A DNA stretch of 41,183 nucleotides from JALSJK01 sp964530345 (GTDB taxonomy: Bacteria; Pseudomonadota; Gammaproteobacteria; Methylococcales; Methylomonadaceae), in the NCBI GenBank assembly GCA_964530345.1, contig CAZGYJ010000007.1:1-41183 (forward strand), given 5' to 3'. Shown here piece by piece: positions 16,526-25,497 of this stretch. Both the position numbers and the translations under genes were made by a program. The notes below the pieces were generated by a model that was given only the letters and a program-made list of their open reading frames with translations, was not told the DNA's origin and searched no databases. Each line of letters begins with the position of its first letter. The stretch's first letter is position 1.

Positions 16526-18667
16526 TTAATTTGCAGGGAACTTAAGGATAAATCCTGCGCCACGCTTTACTTCTCTATCAATGCTGATAGAACCACCATG
16601 TTCCTCAACAATTTTTTTAACAATTGCCAGTCCAAGACCGGTTCCTTTTTCTTTTGTAGTGACATAGGGTTCAAAAATTTTATCCATATCTTCTGGCTTA
16701 ATTCCAACGCCTTCATCATAAATCGAAAATTGCACATAATTAGTATTATGCTCTACTATCGAATGTAATTTTATAGTAATTTTTTCTTCATTTGCTGTTG
16801 CTTCCAAGGCATTTTTAATTAAATTATGGATCACTTGCCTTAAACCAACCAGATCAGCCCTTATTTTAGGTAGTGGACTCTCGAAGACCACAACAAACCG
16901 TTCTGCTGATTGCAAGGTATATAGAGCTAAAACCTCCTTTGTCAAAGCAATCAAATCAACATTTTCAATCTGCTGCCTTGCTGCTCTTGCATATTCAGAA
17001 AACTCATCAACCATTTTTTTCATCGCATCGACTTGGTTGACGATAGTTTGCGTAGATCGTTCCAGAATTGCAGCTTTTTTTTCATCCAAATCTGACGATA
17101 ATTTATGCTGTAATCGCTCAGCCGATAATTGAATAGGCGTTAATGGGTTTTTTATCTCATGAGCCAAACGCCTTGCGACTTCCCCCCAAGCAGCATTTTT
17201 TTGCGCTTGAATGAGATCAGTCATATCATCAATCACAACCACACCTCCGACCCGCTCACCTTCCGGCGAATATAAAACAGTGCCCCGACACAATAATTCC
17301 TGACGCCCTTTTGATCCTAAAACAGTGATACTCTGCTGCCAAACATCATCAGACTTCTCCAGCAATTGTTGAATACTCAATACTAACTCTGAAAGATTAG
17401 AATGCTCCCGCGCTAAATCAAATAAAGTTTTGCCATAAAAACGTCTAATCTGAACATGTAGAATGACATTCGCCGCTTGATTTGAAGTGCGTATTTTAAA
17501 GCCAGCATCAAAACTAATAACACCCGAAGTCAAACTGGATAATACAGTTTCCAAATAAGCGCGCTGATTTTCAACCTCCTGACTCGCTTTTTTTGCCTCA
17601 TCCCGAGACTTGGCAATCCGGCTCATCATTTCGTTAAATGATTTCACCAAAAACCCCAAATCATCTTGTCTCATCACAGGCAGTGGCTGCTCATAATTTC
17701 CCTCTGCCACAGCTTGAGTTCCTTTTACCAATTCTTTAACAGGAGCAACAATATCTCGAATGATCAGAAAAGCCACCCAAATTGCCGCCATTAAACTTAA
17801 TAAAAGCACAAGAGATAAAACCAGAGAAAAACTGAGTTTCAAAGAATTCCGTAAAAAAGTCATCTCCTGAAAGCGGACAAAAGCAAATTCTACAGAATCC
17901 GCCAAGTCAGCAATTCTTAAAGGAACAGGATAGATAACCTGAATATATTGATCTTGATCGGATTTTAATGCGACAACTGCCTGGATAACCCACTCATCAT
18001 CTCTGATCGTATCCAAACCCACAAAGTCATTGGTTTTGCGCATCTGCAGCCAGATTTGTTCAACAGGTATACTGGGTAAAATTTCGCTGGGATTGGCGCT
18101 GCTAAAAGCGATGACTCGTCCTCGCCGGGAAAGCAAAGCCAACTCTGATGCTCCCAACTCGGTTCGAAATCGCTCCAGATCAAGAATAATAGAGATCTGA
18201 GATTTGTTTTTTAAATTTCTCGCCATCTGCTGCGTTTGCCGCAAATGCCAACGCATTCGATCATCCAGTGAAGCCTGGCTCAGCTCTAGTGCATCCTCCA
18301 TTGCCCGATCAATTTCAACATTGAACCAGCTATCAATACTCTTATGCAAAAATTGCATGGAAAAATAATATACTGTTGCTGTCGGTATCAAAGTCAACAA
18401 TACAAATAACGTCACCATACGCGTCGTTAATCTAGACCCTGCTTCACGTTTTTTTAACTGCCTGAGCAAGGCATAGCTATTTATTCCAACCAGAACCAGC
18501 AACGCCAAAACCCCCAAAGCATTCACCAATAATAGCCAGGAATACATTTGGCTTAAACGTGAAGATTCCTGCGTTGCAGAGCTCATCAGTTGCAAAGATA
18601 ACAGAACCAAGCCAAATAGTATCAGCGCCAATAAGCTGATGGGTATTTTTACTTTTGAACGAGCCAT
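16526..18667 (-). CDS. ntrY: NtrY-type membrane sensor histidine kinase
   Basis: This 713-residue sensor kinase is the partner of NtrX. In order it has two N-terminal membrane segments, a third and fourth around a periplasmic or extracytoplasmic region (to about 310), a HAMP linker (IVAPVKELVKGTQAVAEGNYEQPLP), a PAS domain, HisKA with the phospho-acceptor His503 in RRLAHEIKNPLTPIQLSAERL, and an HATPase with NLIKNALEAT, YDEGVGI and GTGLGLAIVKKIVEEHGG. All kinase boxes look functional. The chosen start gives a 19-base overlap with DUF4390; an ATG 27 bases upstream is equally open and neither has a good Shine-Dalgarno. NtrYX pairs respond to nitrogen or redox status in other proteobacteria. Confidence 0.93.
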   Translation of the reverse strand: MARSKVKIPISLLALILFGLVLLSLQLMSSATQESSRLSQMYSWLLLVNALGVLALLVLVGINSYALLRQLKKREAGSRLTTRMVTLFVLLTLIPTATVYYFSMQFLHKSIDSWFNVEIDRAMEDALELSQASLDDRMRWHLRQTQQMARNLKNKSQISIILDLERFRTELGASELALLSRRGRVIAFSSANPSEILPSIPVEQIWLQMRKTNDFVGLDTIRDDEWVIQAVVALKSDQDQYIQVIYPVPLRIADLADSVEFAFVRFQEMTFLRNSLKLSFSLVLSLVLLLSLMAAIWVAFLIIRDIVAPVKELVKGTQAVAEGNYEQPLPVMRQDDLGFLVKSFNEMMSRIAKSRDEAKKASQEVENQRAYLETVLSSLTSGVISFDAGFKIRTSNQAANVILHVQIRRFYGKTLFDLAREHSNLSELVLSIQQLLEKSDDVWQQSITVLGSKGRQELLCRGTVLYSPEGERVGGVVVIDDMTDLIQAQKNAAWGEVARRLAHEIKNPLTPIQLSAERLQHKLSSDLDEKKAAILERSTQTIVNQVDAMKKMVDEFSEYARAARQQIENVDLIALTKEVLALYTLQSAERFVVVFESPLPKIRADLVGLRQVIHNLIKNALEATANEEKITIKLHSIVEHNTNYVQFSIYDEGVGIKPEDMDKIFEPYVTTKEKGTGLGLAIVKKIVEEHGGSISIDREVKRGAGFILKFPAN

Positions 18668-19221
18668 TCTAGAATCTGACTGGATAAATCCCAATGTGAA
18701 TCAAAATAAGCAACTGGCCTGAGTGGTAACGGCAATGCCTCACGGTCAAATTTCACTTGTAAAGTTGCCAGCAAGACTTTAGATTGATTTTCGTCATGTT
18801 TCGTTGGTATTCTTACATCACCAATTCTGCCCATTGCCTTTAAAGCAACGGGTAATGAAAAAAAACGCCTGATTTCACCAGTAGTCATGTTTTCTACTTG
18901 GTACATATTAAGCAATGCGTGAAAGCGAAATCGATAACGAATGGAATAATCCAATATTTTTTTATCCCAAAAAAAAGATCGTGGCCGATACAATTTAAGC
19001 TGAACTATCCAAAACAAAGAGACACTGTGCTCAATAGCTTCAATTGCAGTTGGACTCAATTTGAAGTTTATATCTGCATTAAGCAGATAACCCTGCTCTT
19101 CGGGTTCCAAACTTGCCGCTATTATTTCTGCATTAAAAGTACCTGCATATAGTGTTTGCGAAGCAAATAACAAGATTCCTGACAAAAATAAAGCCTGTTT
19201 AGTTTTTTCTAAGACAGGCAT
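18649..19221 (-). CDS. DUF4390 domain secreted protein
   Basis: This protein has an N-terminal signal peptide (about 7-26, LFLSGILLFASQTLYAG, counting from the chosen start). A beta-rich domain of DUF4390 follows, with LLNADINFKLSPTAIEAIEHSVSLFWIVQLKLYRPRSFFWDKKI and SLPVALKAMGRIGDVRIP. Members are constantly found between rsmB and ntrY in gammaproteobacteria, and the function is unknown. The conserved region sits in the order seen for the family and looks complete. The ATG chosen overlaps the rsmB 3' end by 23 bases; another ATG 21 bases upstream is possible. The 3' end overlaps ntrY, so the four-gene block is probably cotranscribed. Confidence 0.88.
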   Translation of the reverse strand: MPVLEKTKQALFLSGILLFASQTLYAGTFNAEIIAASLEPEEQGYLLNADINFKLSPTAIEAIEHSVSLFWIVQLKLYRPRSFFWDKKILDYSIRYRFRFHALLNMYQVENMTTGEIRRFFSLPVALKAMGRIGDVRIPTKHDENQSKVLLATLQVKFDREALPLPLRPVAYFDSHWDLSSQILEWLVQK

Positions 19222-20485
19222 AATAAAAACCATCCATCCCATTTTCGCCAGTTAAAATTTGTTTCCCATGGGCTTGAGCAATACCCCAATTAGAATGAAT
19301 GGGTATTTCTGTTGCATCGGCCGTTCGTGACAAAAACTCACTAATTTGTGAAGTATTTTCTTGCTTAAGTATTGAACAAGTAACATACAACAAGTTTCCG
19401 CCAGGCTTAAGTAATGGCCAAATCGCATCGAGAATTGTTCTTTGTAATAACATTAATTTTTTTATGTCTTCCTGACGACGAAGTAATTTGATATCTGGAT
19501 GCCTTCTGATTACACCCATTGCAGAACATGGAGCATCCAGTAAAATTCGGTCAAATAATTTGGCATCCCACCATTGCGATGGTTGGCAAGCATCTCCAGC
19601 TATACAATCAGCTTTTAAATTCAGTCTTTGAAGATTTTCTTTAATACTCAATAATCGATTTTCATCAATATCCAAAGCAACTAATTTTTCTATTTGTGGC
19701 TGTGCCTCCAGAATATGTGTAGCCTTACCACCTGGTGCCGCACACACGTCTAAAACTCGATGCCCTTCTTGTACATCCAATAATTCAGCTGCTAATTGTG
19801 CCGCAGTATCCTGAACTGAAAAATCACCTTTTATGAAACCGGGCAATTGTTCTACCGGAATTGCAGATCTCAACACAACCGCACCATCTCTGACAGAGCT
19901 GACAGTTGCTGAAATATCATTTTCCTGTAATTTCTGCAGATAATGGTCTGTAGTCGTTTGCAGCTGATTAACCCGTAATACCATGGGTGCCTGTTGGTTA
20001 TTTTCAGCTAAAGTCTGTTCGAAATCTTCTGGCCAATCGTTTCTTACCAAATCAATCATCCATTCAGGATGAGAGAGTTTTGCAACCTCGTTTTCTTCGG
20101 CCAAATTATTAAGGTTTTGTTCCTGCCTGAGGTAATTTCTCAAAACCGCATTGACCAGGCCTTTTGCCCAGGTTTTTTTATGAACGGCGGATACAGTCTG
20201 CGAAACTACAGCATGTGATTTTATCCGCATGTACTTGAGCTGAAACAAACCAACTAAAGCTAAAACTCTGATTTCTTCATCTCTCAAGGGTTTGCGGAGC
20301 AACTGATTCAGTATGAAATTCAAGCAATGATAGTACCGCAAAGTTCCGTAACAAATTGCCTGTATTAATGCTCGATCCTTAATATTGGATATAGATGGAA
20401 GCTGTTTTTCTAATACGGAAGTAAGTGATTGGCCGTTCGTGACAACCCGATAGATGATTTTTGTTGCAACTAGCCTAGAATTCAC
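19199..20485 (-). CDS. rsmB: 16S rRNA (cytosine-967 C5)-methyltransferase RsmB
   Basis: RsmB methylates C967 of 16S rRNA with S-adenosylmethionine. It has 428 residues. An N-terminal NusB-like RNA-binding domain (about 1-140) precedes the Rossmann methyltransferase, which has the SAM motif VLDVCAAPGGKATHILE, the acidic VALDIDENRL, DAPCSAMGVIRRHPDIK with one active cysteine, and LLYVTCSILKQEN with the catalytic cysteine. The end NGMDGFYYACLRK is typical. It heads the rsmB-DUF4390-ntrY-ntrX block, with overlaps or short gaps throughout. def and fmt, its frequent upstream neighbours, are replaced here by an AI-2E-type permease gene. Confidence 0.96.
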   Translation of the reverse strand: MNSRLVATKIIYRVVTNGQSLTSVLEKQLPSISNIKDRALIQAICYGTLRYYHCLNFILNQLLRKPLRDEEIRVLALVGLFQLKYMRIKSHAVVSQTVSAVHKKTWAKGLVNAVLRNYLRQEQNLNNLAEENEVAKLSHPEWMIDLVRNDWPEDFEQTLAENNQQAPMVLRVNQLQTTTDHYLQKLQENDISATVSSVRDGAVVLRSAIPVEQLPGFIKGDFSVQDTAAQLAAELLDVQEGHRVLDVCAAPGGKATHILEAQPQIEKLVALDIDENRLLSIKENLQRLNLKADCIAGDACQPSQWWDAKLFDRILLDAPCSAMGVIRRHPDIKLLRRQEDIKKLMLLQRTILDAIWPLLKPGGNLLYVTCSILKQENTSQISEFLSRTADATEIPIHSNWGIAQAHGKQILTGENGMDGFYYACLRKN

Positions 20486-20561
20486 AAATAAACCTGCAGA
20501 GGTTTAGAATGGTTAAAGCTAGCGAACAAACCTGTATAGCCTTGTAATAAAAAAATCAATT

Positions 20562-21635
20562 TCATAAAGCGTTGATATTAACATTTTCTTCCTGAGTCTT
20601 AACTTCGCCTTCAGGGCCAAGCAAAACAGCAATCCAGCGGGTTTTTTCATCATTTTCCAAAATGATTTTTGCAATCATAGTAAATGGTACTGATAACAGC
20701 ATGCCAACTGTACCGAAAACCCAACCCCAGAATGTTAGGCTAAGAAAAACCACCAATGTTGATAATCCCAGTCCTTTACCCATCATTCGAGGTTCCCAGA
20801 CATTCCCTACCAATGTATTGACAACGACATAACCGAGAATGACCAACATTGCACTTTGTCCTCCCAGTTGAACCAAGGCCAATAAAACTGTCGGTATTGC
20901 GGCAATGATAGAACCAATATTAGGAACAAAATTCAGCAAAAAAGCAATAACAGCCCATAACACAGGAAAATCCACGTGCAATAACATCAACCAGACGGCA
21001 ATCAGTACGGCAGTGACCAAACTAGTTATAGCTTTAATTGCTAAATATCGATTAATGCTATTAATGATGATGGTTCCATGTCCATCAAAACGGCTATGAC
21101 CAAAAGCCTGCCTGAATTTATAAGGAATAGAAAAGGACTCCAACAATAAAAAAATTACCGTCAACAAAATAAAAAAAATATTTGCAAATGCCCCACCAAA
21201 TCCAGTCAGCATCGTGCCGACAAATTTCATCACCTTGCCGGCATTGAGTTCTTTAATCAAATCTTTCTCATTAGGAAAAGTTATCTCATATTGATGAAGC
21301 CAATCAATCAAACCCGCCGTTTGCAACTGTAAATTTGCCTGATATCCAGGCAAGCCTTTAGTGAATTGGTTCAATGAAGCAAAAACATAAACTCCCAGGA
21401 CAGTCATGGTGACAATCAAACTTATTACCACAACAGAGACCGCAATTCCTGATGGAACACCTTTTCGATCCAGCCAGGAAAGCGCAGGCCAACAGACTAT
21501 TGCTGTAAATAAGGCGAGGAACAGGGGTGTTAATAATGGTGCTGCAGCTTTCATTCCTGCAACAATAATAATCAGACAAGCAAAGGTTAAAATTGGATTT
21601 TTCAGGAGTACTGTTTTTTCCTGGTATTGAGACAT
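20562..21635 (-). CDS. AI-2E family transporter (PerM/TqsA-like)
   Basis: This 357-residue inner-membrane protein of the AI-2E exporter superfamily has about eight hydrophobic segments and a central hydrophilic region (about 90-150). The signature segments are NFVPNIGSIIAAIPTVLLALVQ and NTLVGNVWEPRMMGKGLGLSTLVVFLSLTFWGWVFGTVGMLLSVPFTMIAKI. Members export diverse solutes and some act as sodium/proton antiporters, so the substrate here is open. A 77-base gap separates it from rsmB; cotranscription is possible but not shown. Confidence 0.93.
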   Translation of the reverse strand: MSQYQEKTVLLKNPILTFACLIIIVAGMKAAAPLLTPLFLALFTAIVCWPALSWLDRKGVPSGIAVSVVVISLIVTMTVLGVYVFASLNQFTKGLPGYQANLQLQTAGLIDWLHQYEITFPNEKDLIKELNAGKVMKFVGTMLTGFGGAFANIFFILLTVIFLLLESFSIPYKFRQAFGHSRFDGHGTIIINSINRYLAIKAITSLVTAVLIAVWLMLLHVDFPVLWAVIAFLLNFVPNIGSIIAAIPTVLLALVQLGGQSAMLVILGYVVVNTLVGNVWEPRMMGKGLGLSTLVVFLSLTFWGWVFGTVGMLLSVPFTMIAKIILENDEKTRWIAVLLGPEGEVKTQEENVNINAL

Positions 21636-21783
21636 GACTTGTCTGTTAATCTCAGAAAGAAAAGAAGGGACAGGTAAAAATTAAGATAAAAGCAATGATT
21701 TTATGTTTCCTCAATCATCTTCACTCTTGAAAATTAACAGATACAAATTGAAAAAAATGGCGCTTCTTGCATATTAGTTCCAT

Positions 21784-23076
21784 TTACAAATTATAGTAAC
21801 CGCTTTCCTCATGGAGCGTAATATCCAATCCCTGAACTTCATCGTCATTGCTAACACGTAATCCAATAATTTTATCTACCAATTTTAAAATCAGATAACT
21901 AAACAACGCACTCCACATTATTGTAACTGCGATGGCTAATCCTTGAACGGCCAACTGATCCAAAATAGTTACGCCATCAGATAATCCAAGACCACCCAGA
22001 CTTTTCGCGGCAAATACGCCTGTTAATAAAGACCCTGTTATACCACCAACACCATGAACTGGAAAAACATCCAGTGAATCATCTATTTGTAATTTACGCT
22101 TGAGGAATTGGGTGGCATAAAAACAAACAATACCTGCTGCCATTCCGATCACTAACGCGCCAACTGGCCCAACAAAACCAGAGGCCGGGGTAATGGTACC
22201 TAAACCGGCAACCATCCCAGTCACAATACCCAGCACACTGGGTTTACCAAAACGTTGCCATTCTAAAAACATCCAGGTCAGTGAACCCGTTGCAGCACCT
22301 ATATGGGTCACCAACATCGCCATTCCAGCTGAGCCATCCGCTGTTAAAGCGCTTCCTGCGTTGAAACCAAACCAACCAACCCACAACATACCGGCTCCGG
22401 TAACCACCATAGTCATATTATGTGGTGGCATCGCTGTCGATGGAAAGCCTTTCCTTTTCCCTAGCACCAATGCAGCGACCAATGCCGCAACACCAGCATT
22501 AATATGGATAACAATACCACCAGCAAAATCCATAACTCCCAAATCAGCCAACCAGCCATTGCCCCATATCCAGTGACAAACCGGCATATAAACAACAATC
22601 AGCCATAATCCGCTAAACCAGAGAACCGCAGAAAATTTCATTCTTTCTGCAAAACCTCCAACTATCAGAGCAGGGGTGATAATCGCGAAAGTCATTTGAA
22701 ACATAAAAAAAACAGTTTCCGGAATATCTCCTGATAAACTATCGGTTCCTACTTGCGGTAAGAAAGCCTTTCCCGCACCACCAATAAACTTTTGCAAATC
22801 ACCACCATCTGCAAAAATAAAACTATAAACCCCTGCCAACCATAAAATAGACACCAAACAAGTAATAGCAAAACATTGCATCAAGACTGACAAAACATTT
22901 TTACTTCGTACTAGCCCGGCATAAAACAAAGATAAACCAGGAATTGTCATAAATAAAACCAATGCCGTTGAGGTTAAAATCCAGGCGGTATTGGCTTGAT
23001 TTAGTTCAGTCGCCCAAACCAGTTCGGGCATCATTATTAAAACCGGGATGATTAATTTATTATTCTTATAATTCAT
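21784..23076 (-). CDS. amtB: Ammonium transporter AmtB (copy 1)
   Basis: This is a trimeric ammonium channel of 430 residues, with a signal peptide (about 1-22) as in classical AmtB. The twin pore histidines are His191 in GIVIHINAG and His341 in FPVHGVGG. GGFAERMKFSAVLWFSGLWLIVVYMPVCHWIWG and MLWVGWFGFNAGSAL are typical. The C-terminal cytosolic tail (LRVSNDDEVQGLDITLHEESGYY) is the part that GlnK engages. The paired glnK lies 79 bases upstream on the same strand. Its pore and tail are closest to the canonical E. coli-like type, unlike copies 2 and 3. Confidence 0.97.
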   Translation of the reverse strand: MNYKNNKLIIPVLIMMPELVWATELNQANTAWILTSTALVLFMTIPGLSLFYAGLVRSKNVLSVLMQCFAITCLVSILWLAGVYSFIFADGGDLQKFIGGAGKAFLPQVGTDSLSGDIPETVFFMFQMTFAIITPALIVGGFAERMKFSAVLWFSGLWLIVVYMPVCHWIWGNGWLADLGVMDFAGGIVIHINAGVAALVAALVLGKRKGFPSTAMPPHNMTMVVTGAGMLWVGWFGFNAGSALTADGSAGMAMLVTHIGAATGSLTWMFLEWQRFGKPSVLGIVTGMVAGLGTITPASGFVGPVGALVIGMAAGIVCFYATQFLKRKLQIDDSLDVFPVHGVGGITGSLLTGVFAAKSLGGLGLSDGVTILDQLAVQGLAIAVTIMWSALFSYLILKLVDKIIGLRVSNDDEVQGLDITLHEESGYYNL

Positions 23077-23155
23077 AAGCTCAATTTGAAAAATTGTAAT
23101 TATTCAACATGCTGGCTTTGGTAAAGATCAATTTTTTCTAAAATTCACAGATTGA

Positions 23156-23494
23156 TCAAATAGCATCAGCTCCAGTTTCGCCGGTTCTGATTCGAACAAC
23201 TTGATCTAAATCAGTCACAAAAATCTTACCGTCACCTATTTTTCCAGTGTTTGCTGCATTAACAATAGTATCAACGGCTTGATCGACTTTATCTTCGGCA
23301 ACAGCAATTTCCATTTTCACTTTTGGCAGAAAGTCTACGACATATTCCGCTCCTCGATATAGCTCCGTGTGGCCTTTTTGCCGTCCAAAACCTTTAACTT
23401 CTGTAACTGTAACCCCTGCTATTCCAATATCAGAGAGAGCTTCTCTAACATCATCAAGTTTGAAAGGCTTAATAATTGCTGTTATTAATTTCAT
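23156..23494 (-). CDS. glnK: P-II signalling protein (copy 1)
   Basis: This 112-residue P-II protein binds ATP/ADP and 2-oxoglutarate and plugs AmtB when nitrogen is plentiful. The T-loop carries the uridylylation tyrosine Tyr51 in ELYRGAEYVVDFLPK. The B-loop is ANTGKIGDGKIFV and the C-loop is RIRTGETG. GAGAA precedes the start by six bases. It forms the glnK-amtB pair with the downstream copy-1 transporter. I found no sigma-54 promoter or NtrC palindrome in the 289 bases to the divergent gene at 23784, in contrast to copy 2. Confidence 0.97.
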   Translation of the reverse strand: MKLITAIIKPFKLDDVREALSDIGIAGVTVTEVKGFGRQKGHTELYRGAEYVVDFLPKVKMEIAVAEDKVDQAVDTIVNAANTGKIGDGKIFVTDLDQVVRIRTGETGADAI

Positions 23495-23783
23495 AATTTC
23501 TCCTGCTTGTCAGATATTATTTTTGTAATTCTTAACGCCATGATAACAAAAAAACATTTCACACCAAAAATAACATTCATACATGTAGGGCAATCATGGA
23601 ATTTCTCTTTAAATTCAAAGTTTACCAAGATAAAACTAGAAAGCGTGAGATTAAATTCAAATCTTATCAACATTGCTTTTCAATGCTTCTATACTTAAAT
23701 TGCGAGGTTCGCTGAATAGCGATTTGCTTCCTAATCAAGATAAAAAAACCAACATTCATTTGTAAAAAATTGCTTTTATTAAC

Positions 23784-25205
23784 ATGGCTACTGATTTCAA
23801 TCAACCATTAGACCCGACCAAACGTCGATGCGCAGCCTATAAAATTTTATCCAGATTATTGCATGGAGACCAGCTAATGCAGGCCATGTGGATGATTGAA
23901 GAACGGGATCACTCAGCTGACCGATTTACTTTTTTGGGTTTTGTTGGGGTGACGGCTGAAATCTTTGGAATAAATCCCCATAAGGTTTCAATAATATATA
24001 TAAAGCTTAACAAATATCTTGATTTGAGTAACGAACAGTTACCACCAGATCCGCTTCCTGAAATGAAAAAGTTTCGTGGCATTATTCAAGAACGCGCCCC
24101 TGAAAAAATTCAAAATAGAACTGCCAAACAACTAACCGACAAATCTGTTTCACTGTTTCGTGATCATGATTTAAGACGCACTCCAAGGGGCGGAGACCCA
24201 GTACTTACACCTGATAAAATCAACCATATCGGTCAGGCTTTTGCTCTTGAAGCGAAAAAATACAATGTTTCTACAATTGTAATGGCTTTTGATGACCATG
24301 AGACCAGTATCTCTTTAAGTCGCCACCTCGCAGAAGGAATTCAATCAATCGGACTCAATATCTTAAATCTGTGCAAATCCCCCATGCCGCTGCTGTATTT
24401 CGTCACGCAACATTATGATGGCAAAACCGGAGTCATGATAACAACTGACTATACAGACAATCAGCAAACAGATTTAAAAATCATTATTGCTGGAGAAATA
24501 TTAGAAAAAGAAAAAACGCAGCGACTATTGAGAGAGTTCGATGATACCGATTGGCTCAATAATCAACATGGCCATCAAGAAAAAAATGATAGCTTCATTC
24601 ATGAATATATTGGCATAATCTGCGAAAATATTCGTCTAGATAGGGTCTTGACCATTATTTTAGATTGCGAAGATGATGCAACCGCCCAACTTGCCAAAAA
24701 CCTTTTACAGGAACTTGGTTGCAAGGTTATTCACTTTCAATCTGAAATCAACGAAAGCCCCTCAGAAAAAGCCCTCGAGCATATTATTTATCAACATCAA
24801 GCTGATGTTGGACTCTCTTTTTATCACCATGGAACCATACTGAATATCATGGATTGTCAAGGTCAAATCATCTCCGCAGAACAATTAATCATGCTTTTTT
24901 CCAAAGCAATCCTGACTTCCAGCCCTGGTAGTGAAATTATCATTGATGAACAATGTTCCGAGCACGTTATTGAATATATCAGCACTAACAATGGCCGTCC
25001 TGTGGTGTGTAAAGCTGAACCATTGTTAATGAAGGCCAAACTTAAAGTTTCTGCAGGAAAATTTTCTGGAGATTTGAATGGAAGGTTTTATTTTAATGAC
25101 AAATGGCTGGGTTTTGATGATGCCTTATATGCTTCTTGCAGGTTAGTAGAAATTCTTTCATCAGATCCTCGTTCGAGTCACGAAATATTTACCTCGCTCA
25201 ATTAA
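23784..25205 (+). CDS. Pseudo-phosphomannomutase fused to a novel N-terminal domain
   Basis: This 473-residue protein has two parts. Residues 1-99 (RRCAAY at 14-19, LMQAMWMIEERDHSAD at 31-46, KFRG at 96-99) form a domain shared with the protein at 26812-27543 and not otherwise recognised by me. Residues 124-473 follow the AlgC/ManB phosphomannomutase order: LFRDHDLRRTP, GVMITTDYTD, AGEILEKEK, ILDCEDDATAQLAKNLLQELGCKVI, LIMLFSKAILTSSPGSEIIIDEQCS, then KWLGFDDALYASCRLVEILS. The phosphoserine loop (usually TGSHNP) reads TTDYTD at 220-225. The metal loop (usually DGDGDR) is replaced by YHHG at 347-350. GEMSG reads GDLNG, and the phosphate-binding fourth domain is absent. It is therefore probably non-catalytic. 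It is divergent from glnK1 and upstream of amtB2. Confidence 0.8.
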   Translation: MATDFNQPLDPTKRRCAAYKILSRLLHGDQLMQAMWMIEERDHSADRFTFLGFVGVTAEIFGINPHKVSIIYIKLNKYLDLSNEQLPPDPLPEMKKFRGIIQERAPEKIQNRTAKQLTDKSVSLFRDHDLRRTPRGGDPVLTPDKINHIGQAFALEAKKYNVSTIVMAFDDHETSISLSRHLAEGIQSIGLNILNLCKSPMPLLYFVTQHYDGKTGVMITTDYTDNQQTDLKIIIAGEILEKEKTQRLLREFDDTDWLNNQHGHQEKNDSFIHEYIGIICENIRLDRVLTIILDCEDDATAQLAKNLLQELGCKVIHFQSEINESPSEKALEHIIYQHQADVGLSFYHHGTILNIMDCQGQIISAEQLIMLFSKAILTSSPGSEIIIDEQCSEHVIEYISTNNGRPVVCKAEPLLMKAKLKVSAGKFSGDLNGRFYFNDKWLGFDDALYASCRLVEILSSDPRSSHEIFTSLN

Positions 25206-25306
25206 TACCAAAAAAAGAATATCAGCTATCGTTTGTTTTTTGTGAAGTGGTCGCCAGCATGTACCATTCCTACAGTCTATATTGAATCCAATTAGTTAAA
25301 AAAATC

Positions 25307-25471
25307 GTCACTATTCAGCGTATTTAATTTGGCTAAAATCACTCAATATCAGTGAGTTATGGAAGAAGTGTCTGAATCATGAATGACACAATCAAGCCTA
25401 CACGGACGTATTTACGGCGTCTTCTGGAATAAGTTACTGATATTGAAATTATAAGTGCGCTGAATAGTTAC
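25307..25471. mobile_element. MITE-like inverted-repeat element, copy B
   Basis: This 165-bp element is strongly similar to copy A over its length, including GAAGAAGTG, the core CAATCAAGCCTACACGGACG, and TTTACGGC followed by TCTTCTGGAATAAG. The ends read GTCACTATTCAGCG and, inward from the right, GTAACTATTCAGCG. It is flanked by a perfect 8-bp direct repeat AAAAAATC (25299-25306 and 25472-25479). It lies in the leader of amtB2; 18 bases separate the downstream repeat from the start codon, so it may have replaced or moved the native promoter. It carries no reading frame of note. Confidence 0.88.
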
Positions 25472-25497
25472 AAAAAATCATTAAAAGGTAAGCTTCC

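Noticed and set aside
23495..23783. Sigma-54 or NtrC sites upstream of glnK1
   Set aside because: On both strands no GG-N10-GC element and no GCAC/GTGC palindrome of the right spacing could be found.
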